DNA of 64,000 bases from Lactuca virosa (GCA_928212115.1 CAKMRJ010004445.1:3781379-3845378); one strand, 5' to 3'. Shown: positions 10,184 through 22,865, counted from the first letter of the stretch. Notes: generated from the letters alone by a model not told the origin. Program-made: numbers and translations.

Positions 10184-12313
10184 TGATATCGCAATAATTA
10201 TACATATATTACGAGCGATATTTATGTATTTTTAGCTATATTTTGGTATGATTTAAGATAAAAGGTACTTATAAAGTTTGAAATTCCATTTTACAGCTAA
10301 AAATCATTTCTGAAGAAAAAGGAGAAGAAAATGTGCAAAAATCCGCAAAAAGAAGTGAAAGAAATTACACGAAGAAAAACGAGATCAAAAAGTCAAAGAA
10401 TTCAAAAATAGCCGCGTTGGAAAGACAAGAAAACAAAATAAAAATATAAAAAAAAAAGAATTTAAATTAATTAATGAGGTTTAATTAAAATAAATTATTG
10501 GGAATTAATTATTTAATTTCTAAATAATTTATATTAATTAATTTAATTTAATTTAATTTAATTTGCAAAAAGAAAAAAAAAAAGAAACAAAAAAAATTCG
10601 GATTTAGCCCAAAACCCGGAGCCCAAACCAGGAGCCCAAACCCGAAGCCCTGATCCATTCTCGCGACCCAGATCCGGAAAACCCGAACCGAATCCGATGT
10701 CCGCCCCGCGTCCAAATTCCCTCACAGAAAGATCCAATGTTACCGACCCGACCCAGAGCTCCGACCCGGGTTTAGGATCCGCGTTTTTTTCCGATTATGA
10801 CGTCATCGACGACGTCACTCGGATCCGATCCATGTCCGGCTTCGACCCAGCTCCGACCCGAGCTCCGATTCGTTTTCTCTCACATGAAGATCCGCGTGTC
10901 GACCCGGTTTCGACCCAAAATCCGATCGGTACTATTCATGCCTAAACGACGTCGTTTTGAGTACCAGATTTGCCAATTCCGATTCCATTCCATTTTTAAC
11001 CATTTTTTCTCCACTTTTTCCTATTCTAAACCCATTCCTTTCCAACCAATACTCAATAATTCACCACCTTTAAACTTTCCAACCATTTATTCCCATCTTT
11101 TTAATTCTTTTGAATTCTTTTTCATTAGATCCAATCTCAATTTATTTCTTTTTGGTATTTAATTCTTCCAATTTTTACTATAAATACCACCATTTTTCAC
11201 CACAAAAGAGGGGAGAAGAAATTGAATCATACACTTTGATACACAAATTTCTCCATACAATTTCTTACCATATCACCACTATACCAAATTCCACCCAACT
11301 TTTGAACCACAATTGAGGATTCAAGAGTCAAAAAGCTAAGGAATTGAAGATTGCAGTGACATTAGGGACTACATCGGGTTTGTTTTATCGACATGTTTAA
11401 CATTCTCAATATGTTTTCTATGTATGTTGTAACCTTAATTATGAGCTAAATTCTCTTTGCTTTCACTTGGATAATGAAACCTTGAAAATATGATTTGATT
11501 TATATTATTCGGATATCAATTGTTATTTATTTTATCATGCATATTTGATCATTTATTTGTATATGTTAAGTTTTTTGTAATTAATTTTCCCATAACTAAG
11601 TTAATATTTTTAAAAGATCACTTTAATTATATTATCTTGAATCATAAATTTTTTCATAACCATTGATATTTATGACTAGTAAAGGACAATATTCTAGGAA
11701 TTGGGCAAAATAAAATACTAAAAATTTAACATGTATATTTTATATCGTACGACCAACTTACGATTCCTATTTGTTTTACTACCACTAAAATGAATAGTTT
11801 GATCAAATGTTTGCATGATACGAATTAATTATTGTTAATAAAATTGTTAATTGCATGACAATTGTTTTTAATTAATTTTATTATCAAAACGGTAAAAAAT
11901 TTAGATCATGATTTTTAACCAATTTTAGAAATCGGTAAATAACTAATAATATCCATTGCACTTAATATAAATCATTCATTACTAAAAGGTGGAATTAAAT
12001 CTAAGTGAAAGCATCCTTATCATTCTTGATTCTTAAAAACCAATTCTTGTTCTATATTTATTCTACACTTTAATTGTTAAAATTCTCATTATTGTCTTGT
12101 TACTAGAAATTCCCCCAAGTTACTTATCTTTTAAGTTAATTAAGCGACAAATAGTCTAATATTAAATCATACTCGTTTCCCCAAGTGTTCGACATCCGTT
12201 CTTACCATTGCTATATTACAAATTCAATTAGGTACACTTGCCTAAGTCGATAGTAAATTCTAGTATCGGTAATTTCAACCTTATAAATTTAAGACTAGAT
12301 AAATTACACATCA
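10184..12313 (+). repeat. Athila 3' LTR (complete, 2.13 kb)
   Basis: It starts TGATATCGC after the purine tract and ends ACACATCA, so the ends form the TGAT/ATCA inverted repeat. The proline/arginine-codon-like GC-rich part (about 10600-10960) is U3. A TATA box (CTATAAATACC) is near 11199. The following ~1.1 kb is AT-rich R/U5. The sequence beyond 12313 is a different element. Confidence 0.92.
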
Positions 12314-12370
12314 TGAAAAATGGCACCCTCCTGTTACACCCTCCTCAAACCCAAAGGAAGCAGAGTGTTT

Positions 12371-13431
12371 CCATTGTCATGAAAAATGGCACTGGAAGCG
12401 AAGCTGACCCAAATACTTGCAAGACATAAAGGATGGGAAGATCAAACCCTCATTCGCAGGTATTTATACTATTCTGTCTAATAACTCATCACATGCTAAT
12501 TCTTGGGTCTTAGATACAGGATGTGGTTTTCACATTTGTTCTGATTTGTAGGGACTAAAAAGAAGTAAGGATGTGGAGCACTGGAAGATGAACTTGATCA
12601 TGGGGAATAGGAAAAAGTCGCATGTCACCAAGATTGGAGTTTATACTTTATTGCTTAGTAGTGGGTTAAATTTAGAACTGAATAATTGTTGCTACTCGTC
12701 TGATATGGCGAGAAAAATTATTTCTTTTCATAGTTTGTATAAACAAGGTTTTACCTTTTCTTTTAATAATGAAATTGGTAGTATTAATGCTTATTATAAT
12801 GATGTGTTTTATTTTGAAGCATTGCCTTGTAATGGTATATATGAAACTGTGATGGTTGTAGATAACTTAGGAAATAATGTGTTGCATATCGATTCGTCCA
12901 ATGGTTTGGATAAAGCATGCTTATGGCGTTGTCGTCTTCGACATGTTAACAAGAAGCGCATAGCCCAACTCCAAAAGGATGGAGTGTTGGAGTCATTTTA
13001 CTTAAAGTCGGATGGCACTTGTGAATCTTGTTTGCTTGGAAAGATGACCAAGTCACCCTTCACTGGTACTTGTGAAAGGGGTGAGGTTTTTTGGATCTCA
13101 TACACACCGATGTGTGTGGACCCTTCAGATCCGCCACAAGGGATGCTAACCACTTCTATGTGACTTTTACTAACGATTATAGTAGATATGGTTATATTTA
13201 CTTAATCAAGCATAAGTCAGAAACCTTTGAACAGTTCAAAGAGTTTAAACAAGAAGTGGAGAATCAGTTGGGCAGGAAGATAAAGATGCTCCGATCCGAT
13301 CGAGGAGGAGAGTATCTTAGTATCGAGTTCCAAGACTATCTTAAGGAATGTGGAGTTAATTCACAATTGACGCCACCTAGGACACCATAGCTTAATGGTG
13401 TGGCTGAGAGGCGCAATCGAACCTTGCTTTC
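12371..13431 (+). pseudogene. Copia gag knuckle, protease, integrase N-part (broken)
   Basis: A CCHC knuckle (CFHCHEKWHWKRS) is followed at once by a TGA in place of the last Cys. The protease active site is at about 12508 (WVLDTGCG). The GAG_pre-integrase domain (LWRCRLRHVNKKRI ... CESCLLGKM) is open at 12573-13163, and the integrase core starts in another frame at 13091 (LIHTDVCGPF, LRSDRGGEY). Stops and shifts show it is dead. The frame is then cut at 13431 by the solo LTR. Confidence 0.88.
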
Positions 13432-15564
13432 TGAAAGAACCTAACTTTCTAAACTTTCGTATTTCTGAAAGACCCAAACTTTCATACTTCACAATATTGT
13501 TACTCCAAAAACATGCTACATGCATATTTCATAAATAATATTTTACATTGATAATTTGATTACAAAAGACTGGATACAAACCGACTAAGTTTTACTATAT
13601 TACATAACTATCCAGGATATTTAAGCTTTTATACATACATGATCCCTAAATACAAAAGTAATATTATAACTATTCTAAACCTTCCAACAGTATACGACTA
13701 TACTGTTTACTTATCTCCTGCAATTGTTAAACATTGAGAGGGGTAAGTGGTGACGCTTAGTGAGTTCAATAATAGATACAATATAACGTTATGCCATATA
13801 CATATCAATATGACAGAAGCAAAGAGGTACAAAGAACAACAAGGGCAGATGAGTATCATATGACATGCTTTCCATATCAACGAATAATCCGATTCAAAGA
13901 TATACAATCAATAAGACTTTTGCCCATATGGCATGGAAAAATAACCAATTTCTGAATAAACATTTTGGCTAGAAAATTATAGGCTTTCAGCCCTGCCTAG
14001 CCTTCTGCCAATGCCATAATGGTAGAAGTCATTCTCTTACGAGGCATGCTCTACGCGGCCAGAGGCTACATACCTGTACCCAAGTGATGCTTATGTCATA
14101 CACTTCGATTCAAAGGTATAGCTCCGTTAGTATTTCGTTAGTATACAAATCATGCTTTACATAGCCAAAGGTATAAAACCAGAATAACACAGGAAAGCAC
14201 ATTGAACATATAACACATAACATACAATTGTTACTATATATTGAACTCACCGTGAAATGACCGAGGATTAAATGATAATTTGGGCAGCACTACGGCTCTA
14301 AATATGACTTTCTATGACGAAACCGAGAATTTTAGTTGAAAACCGGGCCTTACTCGGGCAGAGTTTCGACTTGAAAATATGATTTTCTCGGGAATGTCGG
14401 GGCGTCGGGACTTGCTTTGGGTGTCGGGGATGATACCGGGACTTCGGGGGTTAAAAGTGGGCTAAGGAGTGTTTTAGAGTGAGAGAAATGAGAAAAGTGT
14501 AACCAAAATACGGCTGCCTTCGCATCTATTTATAGGGTGAAAATTTGAGATTCACCTCGTGAACCAAGTATGTTCACCTCGTGAGGTTCACCTCATGAGG
14601 GTCACCTCGTGAACCAAGTATGTTCACCTCGTGAATTCGATCCTGATCATCTCCTAGGCTTGCCGTGTATCTTCTAGGCTCAAAACGTGTCATGCAACGA
14701 ATTCACCTCGTGAATTTCAATGTTCACCTCATGAAGGTCTCGAAGTTTGTGCCCCGAACTTCAAAAATCCATATCTTTCGCATACAAGCTCCGTTTTTGA
14801 TGTTCTTTATATCCATGCGTAGGTGAAATTATGCTCTACAACTTTCGTTTAGACTCCGTCGGCTAATTTTGACTTCATTTTTATTATTATATTTTTAACA
14901 GGTCGGGACAGGAAAAGTCCGTTAAAAATTCATAACTTCTTCATCTGAAGTCCGTTTTCTTCTGTCTTTTTACCGTTGAAGTAAAATCGACCAGATCTTC
15001 GATTCTCGTTTAGGTTGTGTCGGCTAAAAATCACTCGATCTTTATTTCGAGTTTTTAGCTGTCTACTGCTATACCGAAACTTAGAAAAATCATAACTTCC
15101 TCATACGAAGTCAGATTTTGACGTTCTTTTTATGAAAGTTCTCGGTTTAACGAATACTACAACTTTCATTTAGATCAAAAAGGCTAAAAAGTAGTTTATC
15201 GAAAACTCACTTTTTACGTCATTTGGCGTCGTGCCGGTTTTGTAGCGGATCTTCGATTGGTCATAACTTCTTCGTTATAACTTGGATTTCGATGAGGTTT
15301 TCGCCTAAATGTTTCTAACGAGATTCTTTACAACTTTTAATAATAAAATTTTACTTATTTCAAATTTTATATTTTCGTTAAATTTCAATATTAGATTGGA
15401 ATCTCATAAGACTTCCAATATTTTTCGAGTGATTCTAAACATAGTTTTACTTCATTTATAGTAAAAACTATCTGTTAGAACTCAATACTTAAATTTCATA
15501 TAATATTTCATAATATTATTCACTTTAAAAATACATAACACGATAACTGAACGTGTATGTTACA
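13432..15564 (-). repeat. Solo gypsy LTR with TSD CTTTC, minus orientation
   Basis: A 2133-bp unit beginning TGAAAG and ending GTTACA on the plus strand (TGTAACA... to ...TTTCA on the minus strand). It is flanked by CTTTC at 13427-13431 and 15565-15569. No internal region is present, so the element was reduced to a solo LTR by LTR-LTR recombination. Minus-strand TATA (CTATAAATAG) is at 14526-14535. Just upstream of it (14551-14735) the motif TTCACCTCGTGAA and variants occur about eight times. The shared GAACTCACTAAGC block lies at 13755-13768. Confidence 0.93.
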
Positions 15565-15569
15565 CTTTC

Positions 15570-17418
15570 GTTCCATGATGAGTCGAGCTTCGTTACCTAT
15601 CTCATTCTAGGGGTATGCGTTAGAGACTGCCGCCCATATTCTTAATCTAGTCCCAACTAAAAAGGTTTCCAAAACAACTCATGAGATGTGGACAGGGAAG
15701 GTTCCCTCGTTAGCACACATCAAGGTTTGGGGTTGCGAGGCTTTTATGAGGAAAGAGACTCATGACAAGCTCGAACCTCGAAGTGAGCGTTTTTTCATCG
15801 GTTATCCACAGAAATCATTTGGATATCTCTTCTATAGACCGAGTGACAATGTTGTCTTCATCGCAAGGAAATGAGTCTTTCGCGAGAGAGAACTCATATG
15901 CCAAGAGGATAGTGAGAGGCAAATTGACCTTGAAGAGCTTCAAGAGTTAAGCGATGAAGGAACCTCAAACACTAGCGCTCAACCCGAGGAGGAAACTCCT
16001 GTTGAACCAATTGACAAGTCCTTACCTCTGAGGCGTTCCAATAGAGTTATACAGGCACCTGAGTTTTATGGTTTCCATATTACTACCAAAGGTAACACAT
16101 TTATCAGTGATAGTACACTGGTAAACTTGGATGAACGTAACAACTAAAATGAAGCCATGGCAGGCCCCGAGTCTGCAAAATGGAAAGAGGCTATGGACAA
16201 CGAGATTCAGTTCATGTATGACAATCAAGTTTGGAACTTGGTTGAAAATGTACCAAGCCGTAAGACAGTTGGGTGCAAATGGATCTTCAAGAAGAAGACC
16301 GAAATGGATGGGAAAGTACACACATATAAGGCACGATTGGTTGCGAAGGGATTTACTCAAACTCCTAGAGTTGACTATAATAAGACCTTCTCACCAGTGG
16401 CTAATATTAAATCTATAAGGGTTATGCTAGCCATAGCTGCATTTAATGATTATGAAATATGGCAAAAGGATGTCAAAACCACTTTCCTTAATGGGAAGTT
16501 TGCTGAAGATTTTTACATGAGTCAGCCAGAGGGTTTTGTCAATGAAAAGTACCCTAATAGAGTGTGTAAGTTTGAGAAATTCATTTATGGATTAAAACAA
16601 GCATCCCATAGATGGAATCTTTGTTTCAATGAGAAAGTCAAAGAGTTTGGATTTTCGAGAAGCGAGGATGAGTCCTGTGTATATGTCAAATCTAGTGGGA
16701 GTATAGTTAGCTTTCTGGTGTTGTATGTGGATGACATACTGCTCATAGGAAATGACATCCCAACCTTGCAGGAGGTTAAGTCCTGTCTTGGGAAGTGTTT
16801 CGCTATGAAGGATCTCGGAGAAGCTGCTTACATTCTAAGGATTAGGATATTGAGAAACAGGAGTAAAAAACTAATAGGACTTAGTCAAAGTATCTACTTG
16901 GATAAGGTGTTGAAACGTTTCAGCATGGAGAATTCCAAGAAAGGAGACTTACCTATCCAGAGCAATACCAAACTAAGTAAGACTCGGAGTCCGAGTACAG
17001 AGGCTGAGATAGCAGAAATGAGTCGAATACCATATGCTTCTGCAGTTGGCTCGATCATGTATGCTATGACATGTACTCGTCCTGATGTGGCATTTGCTTT
17101 GAGCATGGTCAGCAGATATCAAGGGAACCCTGGTAGAGCTCACTAGACTGTTGTAAAGAATATTCTTAAGTACCCGCGGAGGACTAAGGACTGGGTCCTT
17201 ACCCTCGATGGGAGTGATGACTTGAGAGTGACAGGGTATAGTGACGCCAACTTTCAGACCGACAAAGATAATTTCCGCTCTCAGTCGGGTTGGGTCTTCA
17301 CCCTTAATGGAGGAGAAATAGCATGAAAAAGTTCCAAACAGGAAATTATGGCTGATTCAACGTGCGAATCAGAGTACATAGCAACAAACGAAGCAGCAAA
17401 GGAGGCAATATGGCTGAA
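15570..17418 (+). pseudogene. Copia integrase C-part, reverse transcriptase, RNase H start (broken)
   Basis: Copia integrase C-terminal region (HEMWTGKVPSLAHIKVWGCEAF) is at 15686-15874. RVT_2 is open for 329 codons at 16157-17146: WNLVENVPSRKTVGCKWIFKKK, YKARLVAKGFTQ, the catalytic LYVDDILLIGN box at about 16722, and TRPDVAFAL. Normal copia residues are replaced at several points and TAG at 17144 ends the frame. RNase H starts (DSTCESEYIA, about 17355) and is cut at 17423 by the SIRE insertion; it resumes at 28370. Confidence 0.9.
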
Positions 17419-17423
17419 GAACT

Positions 17424-17747
17424 TGTTAGGGTCGAAGTGTTGTAATTAGTCGAAGTATGTGTTGGTGTCTTCGAACATTTTTGTAATCTATTTTACTAGG
17501 GCATTATATTCGAAGCTTAATGTTTAGTCCTTAGTATATTTTTTGTACGCTTTCCTCTCCTATAAATAGGAGTGTTTACTAGAGTCATAGTAACGAAGTC
17601 TTTACACAAATGTCCTTTGTACTCTGTAAAACTTGAAAGCGTAATAGAGCTGAAACAAGATCATATTTACATCCTGTGTTCAAATCTCGCAATCTTACCT
17701 TGGAATCATACTCTGATTAATACATTACTCGATTCTTTGTTTCATCA
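17424..17747 (+). repeat. SIRE 5' LTR
   Basis: Starts TGTTAGGGTC, ends TTTCATCA. A TATA box (CTATAAATAGG) is at about 17561-17571. It differs from the 3' LTR at three positions (C/T, A/G, C/G). It is followed two bases later by TGGTATCAGAGC. Confidence 0.95.
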
Positions 17748-17749
17748 AT

Positions 17750-17761
17750 TGGTATCAGAGC
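17750..17761 (+). other. SIRE primer-binding site, tRNA-iMet
   Basis: TGGTATCAGAGC directly after the 5' LTR matches the 3' end of initiator tRNA-Met, the standard Copia primer. Confidence 0.9.
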
Positions 17762-18004
17762 AGGAATCATATCTCTGATCTAATTTTCACATTGTTCAAA
17801 AGGTTTTTGAATCAACTTTTTGATTCAAAAGATTCCGCACTTTTTTGAAAGTGAAAAATTGTCTAGATCTTAGTCTGTGATTCGATTCTGCACTTAAATC
17901 ATTGAATCGAGTGTTCTGCTATTGATTATGATTTGAATCATATTGTTTGTTGTCAAATTCTCAAAGTTTCTTCAAAAATTCTCAAGGTTTTATACCGTAC
18001 ATCA

Positions 18005-20215
18005 ATGGCGTCGTTCAATCTTAATTCCATGACTTCATTTTCTCATCTTCTCGGATCATCCACCAAAATTCCTATGTTAATTCCTGAGTATTACGATCAA
18101 TGGGCTGATCGTATGCAGGATTATCTCAATGGATTGGATGAAGAACTGTGGAATTGTATTTTTGGCAATCTCAATCCACCATCGAATGTTCAACCAATTG
18201 GATCATCTTCTGGAAATTCTGAAGTTGAGAATCAAACTGATCGTCTGAAAAAGTTGGAGAAGAGGTGCATAAGAGAGCTAAGAGGAGCTTTGCCTCCAGT
18301 TGTTTACAACTATGTAAGGAGTTGTACGACTACAAAGGAAATCTGGAACAATCTCAAGGAGAAATTTCAGGGGAGTGAGAAGACAAAAGTTAACTCTGTG
18401 AAGCAATGCTTAGTGGAACTGAAGGACTTCAGACAGAAAGATGGTGAAACGACTGAAGTTTATTATGACCGTCTTAATGAATTAATCTATCGATGCAATC
18501 GATATGGTATCTTCAGATCAACTATGGAGTTCAATCTGATTTTTGTTATGGGACTTCGTAAGGAGTGGCGTAGTGTGAGCATGATGGTTAAGAATCAACA
18601 GAGCTTTGATACGTCTACTTTGAATGACTTGTACAATCAACTGAAGACTCATGAAAGCGAAGTGAACGAAATTGCTGAAGAATCGAAGGCAAGTTTGGGA
18701 GGTCCACTAGCTTTGGTTTCGAAGATTTCTGAAAAAGAGGCTGAGAAAGATGTTTCGGATGAAGATGAAGGGTTCATCATGAACTCAGATGATGAGGCAA
18801 TTGCTTTTTATTCAAACAATCGTGTGAATAAGTTCTTCAAAAAGCCTTTCAATCCGAAGACAAAGTCATCTGAGACAAAAGGGAATTTTGTGGGTAAAAG
18901 CGCTGGGGATGAGAAGAAGAAGGAAGAGATGAAAGATACGCAGTCTGTTGTGGGAAAAACAGAGAAGAAGTTAAAGGGAGATGCTGGGATTGATTTTCAT
19001 TATTGCAATGGTGCTAATCACCTTGCAAATGAAGGTATGCTTCAAAAGAAGGATGAAAGAAAGAATAAGGTCAAGGATGAGGCGTACTATGCAGAAAAGC
19101 TGGAGGTGGTTCGTGCGAAGGCAAAGAATCTTTCGTTAGTTGCTCATGGTGAACAAGAAGAAGATGGAACTTATCAAATCTGGTCATCTGGATCAGACGA
19201 TGAGGAGATGCGAAATCCAACCCACGGAGCAATGTATGCGAAGATGGAGGAAGAATCAGATGAGGAAGCATACGAAGCACATGGGAGATGCTTCGTATCA
19301 AAAGCCGCTGACAAATCTCCAATGACCACAAAGGTACGAAATATTCTTGAATCTTTCAATATTCCATTACATGCTTATAATTCTGAATTAGTATCTTTCG
19401 ATGAAACTGTTACTTATTTTGATTCAATTGTGGTATCTGCTAGCAATGAGGCTAAGAAGCTGTCTATGCAGTTGCTAGAGACACAGAAGAGATTAGATTC
19501 GAAAATCACTAAGATAGATTGTTTAGAACTTCAAATAACTAATATCATGGTTGATAGGGATAATTTGTCTAGTGAAACTAAACTGTTGTTAGCCCAGAGG
19601 AACATTTACTGTAATTCGGCTAAAAGATTGTATGCGAAATTAACTGAACTACATCATTCGTGCGAAATCAGTAAAGAACAACATAGAAAATTGCTGCCAT
19701 TTTTAGCTTATGAAAGACCTACGATAGATAACATTTCGTATGATTGTGAAAAAGAAATAGCTGATTTTAACAAAGTTTCAAATGATAAGTATAGATATGG
19801 AATAGTCAAAGTTGATGAATGTCTTGATGCGAATGAATTAGTTGACATTGTGAATGATACTTTGACTAAATCTGAACAAATTCGAATTTTGAAAAAGACA
19901 GAGAATTCAGTGTCTGATTCTCAATCCAATTTTGCTGATATTGAAGATAATTCTGATAATATTAGTGAAATAAGTGAGCTTGAAGATGTTGATTGTTCTC
20001 AGTTGTCTGTTGTTAATGTTGCTTCAACATCTAAAGGGAAAGAAAAAGTTAAGGATTTGATGGTTGAAAATGAAACTGATATACCCTCAACTTCGAAAGT
20101 TTGTGAAATGAATTTCGTGGATATCAAAGACAGCCAAACTGATGATAGTGATGATGAAGATGAAGAGAAAATTTCGAATGAAAAGGCATCTTTAAAGAAA
20201 GAAGAAATTCCATGA
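18005..20215 (+). CDS. gag: SIRE gag with long coiled-coil tail
   Basis: The start is set at the ATG of MASFNLNSMTSF; the 24 codons before it have no gag similarity. Residues ~15-215 form the UBN2/Retrotran_gag_2 capsid domain (YDQWADRMQDYL, EIWNNLKEKFQG, YYDRLNELIYRC). A degenerate zinc knuckle follows (HYCNGANHLANEG, missing normal Cys positions). Next come a charged spacer (YQIWSSGSDDEE) and a long helical region with heptad-like leucines (residues ~455-620), then a Ser/Asp/Glu-rich end. TGA stops the frame before any protease. It would build the particle shell, but the damaged knuckle suggests loss of RNA binding. Confidence 0.88.
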   Translation: MASFNLNSMTSFSHLLGSSTKIPMLIPEYYDQWADRMQDYLNGLDEELWNCIFGNLNPPSNVQPIGSSSGNSEVENQTDRLKKLEKRCIRELRGALPPVVYNYVRSCTTTKEIWNNLKEKFQGSEKTKVNSVKQCLVELKDFRQKDGETTEVYYDRLNELIYRCNRYGIFRSTMEFNLIFVMGLRKEWRSVSMMVKNQQSFDTSTLNDLYNQLKTHESEVNEIAEESKASLGGPLALVSKISEKEAEKDVSDEDEGFIMNSDDEAIAFYSNNRVNKFFKKPFNPKTKSSETKGNFVGKSAGDEKKKEEMKDTQSVVGKTEKKLKGDAGIDFHYCNGANHLANEGMLQKKDERKNKVKDEAYYAEKLEVVRAKAKNLSLVAHGEQEEDGTYQIWSSGSDDEEMRNPTHGAMYAKMEEESDEEAYEAHGRCFVSKAADKSPMTTKVRNILESFNIPLHAYNSELVSFDETVTYFDSIVVSASNEAKKLSMQLLETQKRLDSKITKIDCLELQITNIMVDRDNLSSETKLLLAQRNIYCNSAKRLYAKLTELHHSCEISKEQHRKLLPFLAYERPTIDNISYDCEKEIADFNKVSNDKYRYGIVKVDECLDANELVDIVNDTLTKSEQIRILKKTENSVSDSQSNFADIEDNSDNISEISELEDVDCSQLSVVNVASTSKGKEKVKDLMVENETDIPSTSKVCEMNFVDIKDSQTDDSDDEDEEKISNEKASLKKEEIP

Positions 20216-20230
20216 ATAGTTGTTGATCAA

Positions 20231-20563
20231 GTGTATGGTGATACACAAAAGTTTGAAAAAGTAATGAAAGTAAAATGTGAACATTATCTTGAAACAAATA
20301 CAGTGGTTTATCCAAATTTCAAATGCACAGATGATGTCATTTTTCCAAACCAAGTTTTCGTCACTACTGGAAATGTTGAGAATATCAAACCAGAATTAAA
20401 GAAGTTGGCTGAGGAGGATAACTCAAAAACAACTGAAGAAGGTTTTTTCGCAAATCAAAACACAGTTGAAAACAACTTAACAAAGAATTCGTATGTGTTT
20501 CAACGACAAAAACCACAAAGCCAATGGGTTGAAAAATCAAAAATTGTAATTGCAAGTTCATAA
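20231..20563 (+). pseudogene. SIRE gag-pol linker remnant (protease and integrase missing)
   Basis: About 110 codons that continue the acidic, Asn/Lys-rich linker after the stop at 20215. In related elements protease and integrase follow; here the sequence jumps within ~20 bp to the spacer before RT (from 20567, with a duplicated GAGGGGGAGCATGATGTTG-like unit). No D-S/T-G site, HHCC finger or DDE core is present. Confidence 0.7.
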
Positions 20564-20566
20564 CGA

Positions 20567-22405
20567 TTGAATGCTGATGTTGAGGGGGAGCATGATGTTG
20601 AGGGGGAGCATAATAATGATGTTGATGATGCTTGTTCAATTGCATGTTCAGAAAATGATGAAATGTACGAAGATGCACCTTTGGAATTTGATCCAACATA
20701 TCCACCAATGGAAAAATAGACAAGAGATCATCCGAAGGATCAAGTAATTGGGAATCCACAAGGAGTTTTAACAAGAGCTCAAATTCGTGCAAAGAATGAG
20801 GTACTGAATACTCATCAAGAATTTTGCATGTTCAATGTTTTCATATCTAAAATTGAACCAAAAACAGTTAAGATGGCAATGGAACACTCAGATTGGGTTG
20901 TTGCAATGCAATCTGAATTGTCTGAATTCGAATGAAACAAGGTTTGGAGATTAATTCCTAAACCTGAAAATGTTTCGATTGTTGGTTTAAAATGGATTTT
21001 CAAAAATAAAACCGACAAACAAGGAAATATTGTTCGAAACAAAGCCAAACTTGTTGTTAAAGGCTATTCACAACAAGAGGGAATAGACTATGAAGAAACT
21101 TTTGCCCCTGTCGCAAGACTCGAGGCGGTTCGTATATTTTTGGCTTATGCAGCTCATAAGGACTTTGATGTTTATCAAATGGACGTGAAGTGTGCATTTT
21201 TAAATGGAGAGCTTGAAGAAACTGTTTACGTGGAACAACCCCCAGGTTTTATTAACGAAGAAAATCCTGATTATGTTTATGTTTTAGATAAGACAGTTTA
21301 TGGTTTAAAACAAGCACCACGAGCTTGGTATGCAACTCTTACATCATTTTTGAAACAATCTAAATTTAAACAAGGATCAGTTGATCCCACATTATTTTGA
21401 AATAAAGCGGGGAATCATCTAATGCTTGTTCAAATTTATGTTGATGATATTATTTTTGGCTCGACTGACCCTGCCTTGTCTAGAGAATTCGAAGATTTGA
21501 TGAAAAGCAAGTTTGAAATGAGCATGATGGGAAAAATCAATAATTTCCTTGGATTGAATATTCGTCAAAGCAGAGAAGGGATTTTCATTAATCAGGAAAA
21601 ATATACGAAAAATCTGCTAGAAAAGTTTGGATTGACGAATAGCACAAAGCTTCGTGTACCAATGGCAACGGGAATAAAGTTAACACCGTCGTTAGAAAAA
21701 CCGGCAGTTGACATAACTTTATATAGGAGTATGATTGGTTCATTACTTTATCTTACAACAAGTAGACCTGATATCATGTTTTCCGTGTGTAATTGTGCTA
21801 GGTATCAGTCTAATCCACGCGAACCACATCTCACTGCTGTGAAGAATATATTTCGGTATCTTAAAGGAACAATTTCGTTAGGATTGTGGTATCCTTCGAA
21901 AACTGGGTTCTTTGTTCAAGCATACTCAGATGCTGACTTGGGTGGTTGTAATCTTGATCGAAAAAGCACAAGTGGTGGATGTCAATTTCTTGATGGCAAA
22001 TTGGTAAGTTGGCAGTCGAAAAAGCAAACATGTGTATCAATTTCCACAGCTGAAGCAGAATATGTGGCTGCTGCTGCTTGCACTTCACAAATAATATGGA
22101 TCCAAAGTCAATTGCGTGATTATGCAATTAATATGAAAAAGATTCCATTATATTGTGATTCTCAAAGTGCGATAAGGATTTGTCACAATCCAGTGCAGCA
22201 TTCGAAGACTAAACATATAGCTCTTCGTTATCATTTCCTTAAAGATCACGTGGAGGATGGAAATATTGAAGTACATTTTGTGAAAACAACTGATCAGTTA
22301 GCTGATATTTTCACGAAACCTTTGGATGAAAAGTCACTTGTGAGAATAATAGAAGGGCTTGGAATGATTGATGGAAATTCTGTTCCATGCGAAACAGAAG
22401 ACTGA
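20567..22405 (+). pseudogene. SIRE reverse transcriptase and RNase H (two stops)
   Basis: Copia RVT_2 with WRLIPKPENVSIVGLKWIFK, the QMDVKCAFLNGELEE block, GLKQAPRAWY and the catalytic IYVDDIIFGS box (about 21437). Stops interrupt it near 20719, 20934 and 21397. From 21422 it is open to 22405 through RNase H: DADLGGCNLDRKSTSGG, STAEAEYVAAA, and the C-terminal HIALRYHFLKDHVEDG and DIFTKPLDE motifs. It would copy RNA to cDNA, but the stops make it nonfunctional as read. Confidence 0.92.
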
Positions 22406-22865
22406 TGGGTGACAAAGAATGAATCAGAGGCGCTGAATAAAAGATAACACACAGTCATTCAGCATTCAGCGGTTACTGTTCATAGTCAACACTTCGACCG
22501 CTTCGAATTCGCATGTTTGTCACTTGTTTTTAGGGTTGATTCAGTGGTTACTATTCATGGTCAACGCTTCGACCGCTTCGCATTCGTACATTTATCATTC
22601 ATAAAGAACTGATCAACTTTCATCTGTTTACAACAAATACAGTATTTTTTTTAAAAAAAAAATTCGAAAAGAAAAATTCAAAAATCCAAAAAGATTTTTT
22701 TGTTTTGTTCTTCAATTTTCGAAAAATTCCAAAATCCAAAAAGATTTTCGTTTATTCTGTCTTTATTTTCGAAAAATCCAAAACAACAAAAATATTTTGA
22801 TTTCAAAGAGGTTCTTACTTCTTTTTAGTATTTTGTTGCAGATCTTCATGACGATACAAAGGGGA
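22406..22865 (+). other. SIRE post-pol spacer with imperfect duplication
   Basis: Noncoding. A ~50-bp unit containing GGTTACT-TTCAT-GTCAAC-CTTCGACCGCTTCG occurs twice (about 22478-22530 and 22542-22595). After this the sequence is A/T-rich with AAAATCCAAAAAGATTTT-like repeats (22670-22800). Confidence 0.65.

Larger units (their letters stand above)
1228..12313 (+). mobile_element. Athila-type Ty3/gypsy retrotransposon (5' LTR truncated by gap)
   Basis: Order of parts: truncated 5' LTR (1228-2618), PBS matching tRNA-Asp (2625), leader, gag, protease, reverse transcriptase, RNase H, integrase, about 1.6 kb of 3' noncoding DNA, polypurine tract and 3' LTR (10184-12313). The gag-PR-RT-RH-IN order is that of Ty3/gypsy. 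The RT sequence, the tRNA-Asp PBS and the lack of a chromodomain fit the Athila lineage. The LTRs are nearly identical, so insertion is recent. The coding region is broken at about six points by small frame shifts. No Athila env-like frame is recognisable between 8567 and 10183. The element sits inside the gag region of an older Copia element that resumes at 12314. Confidence 0.9.
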
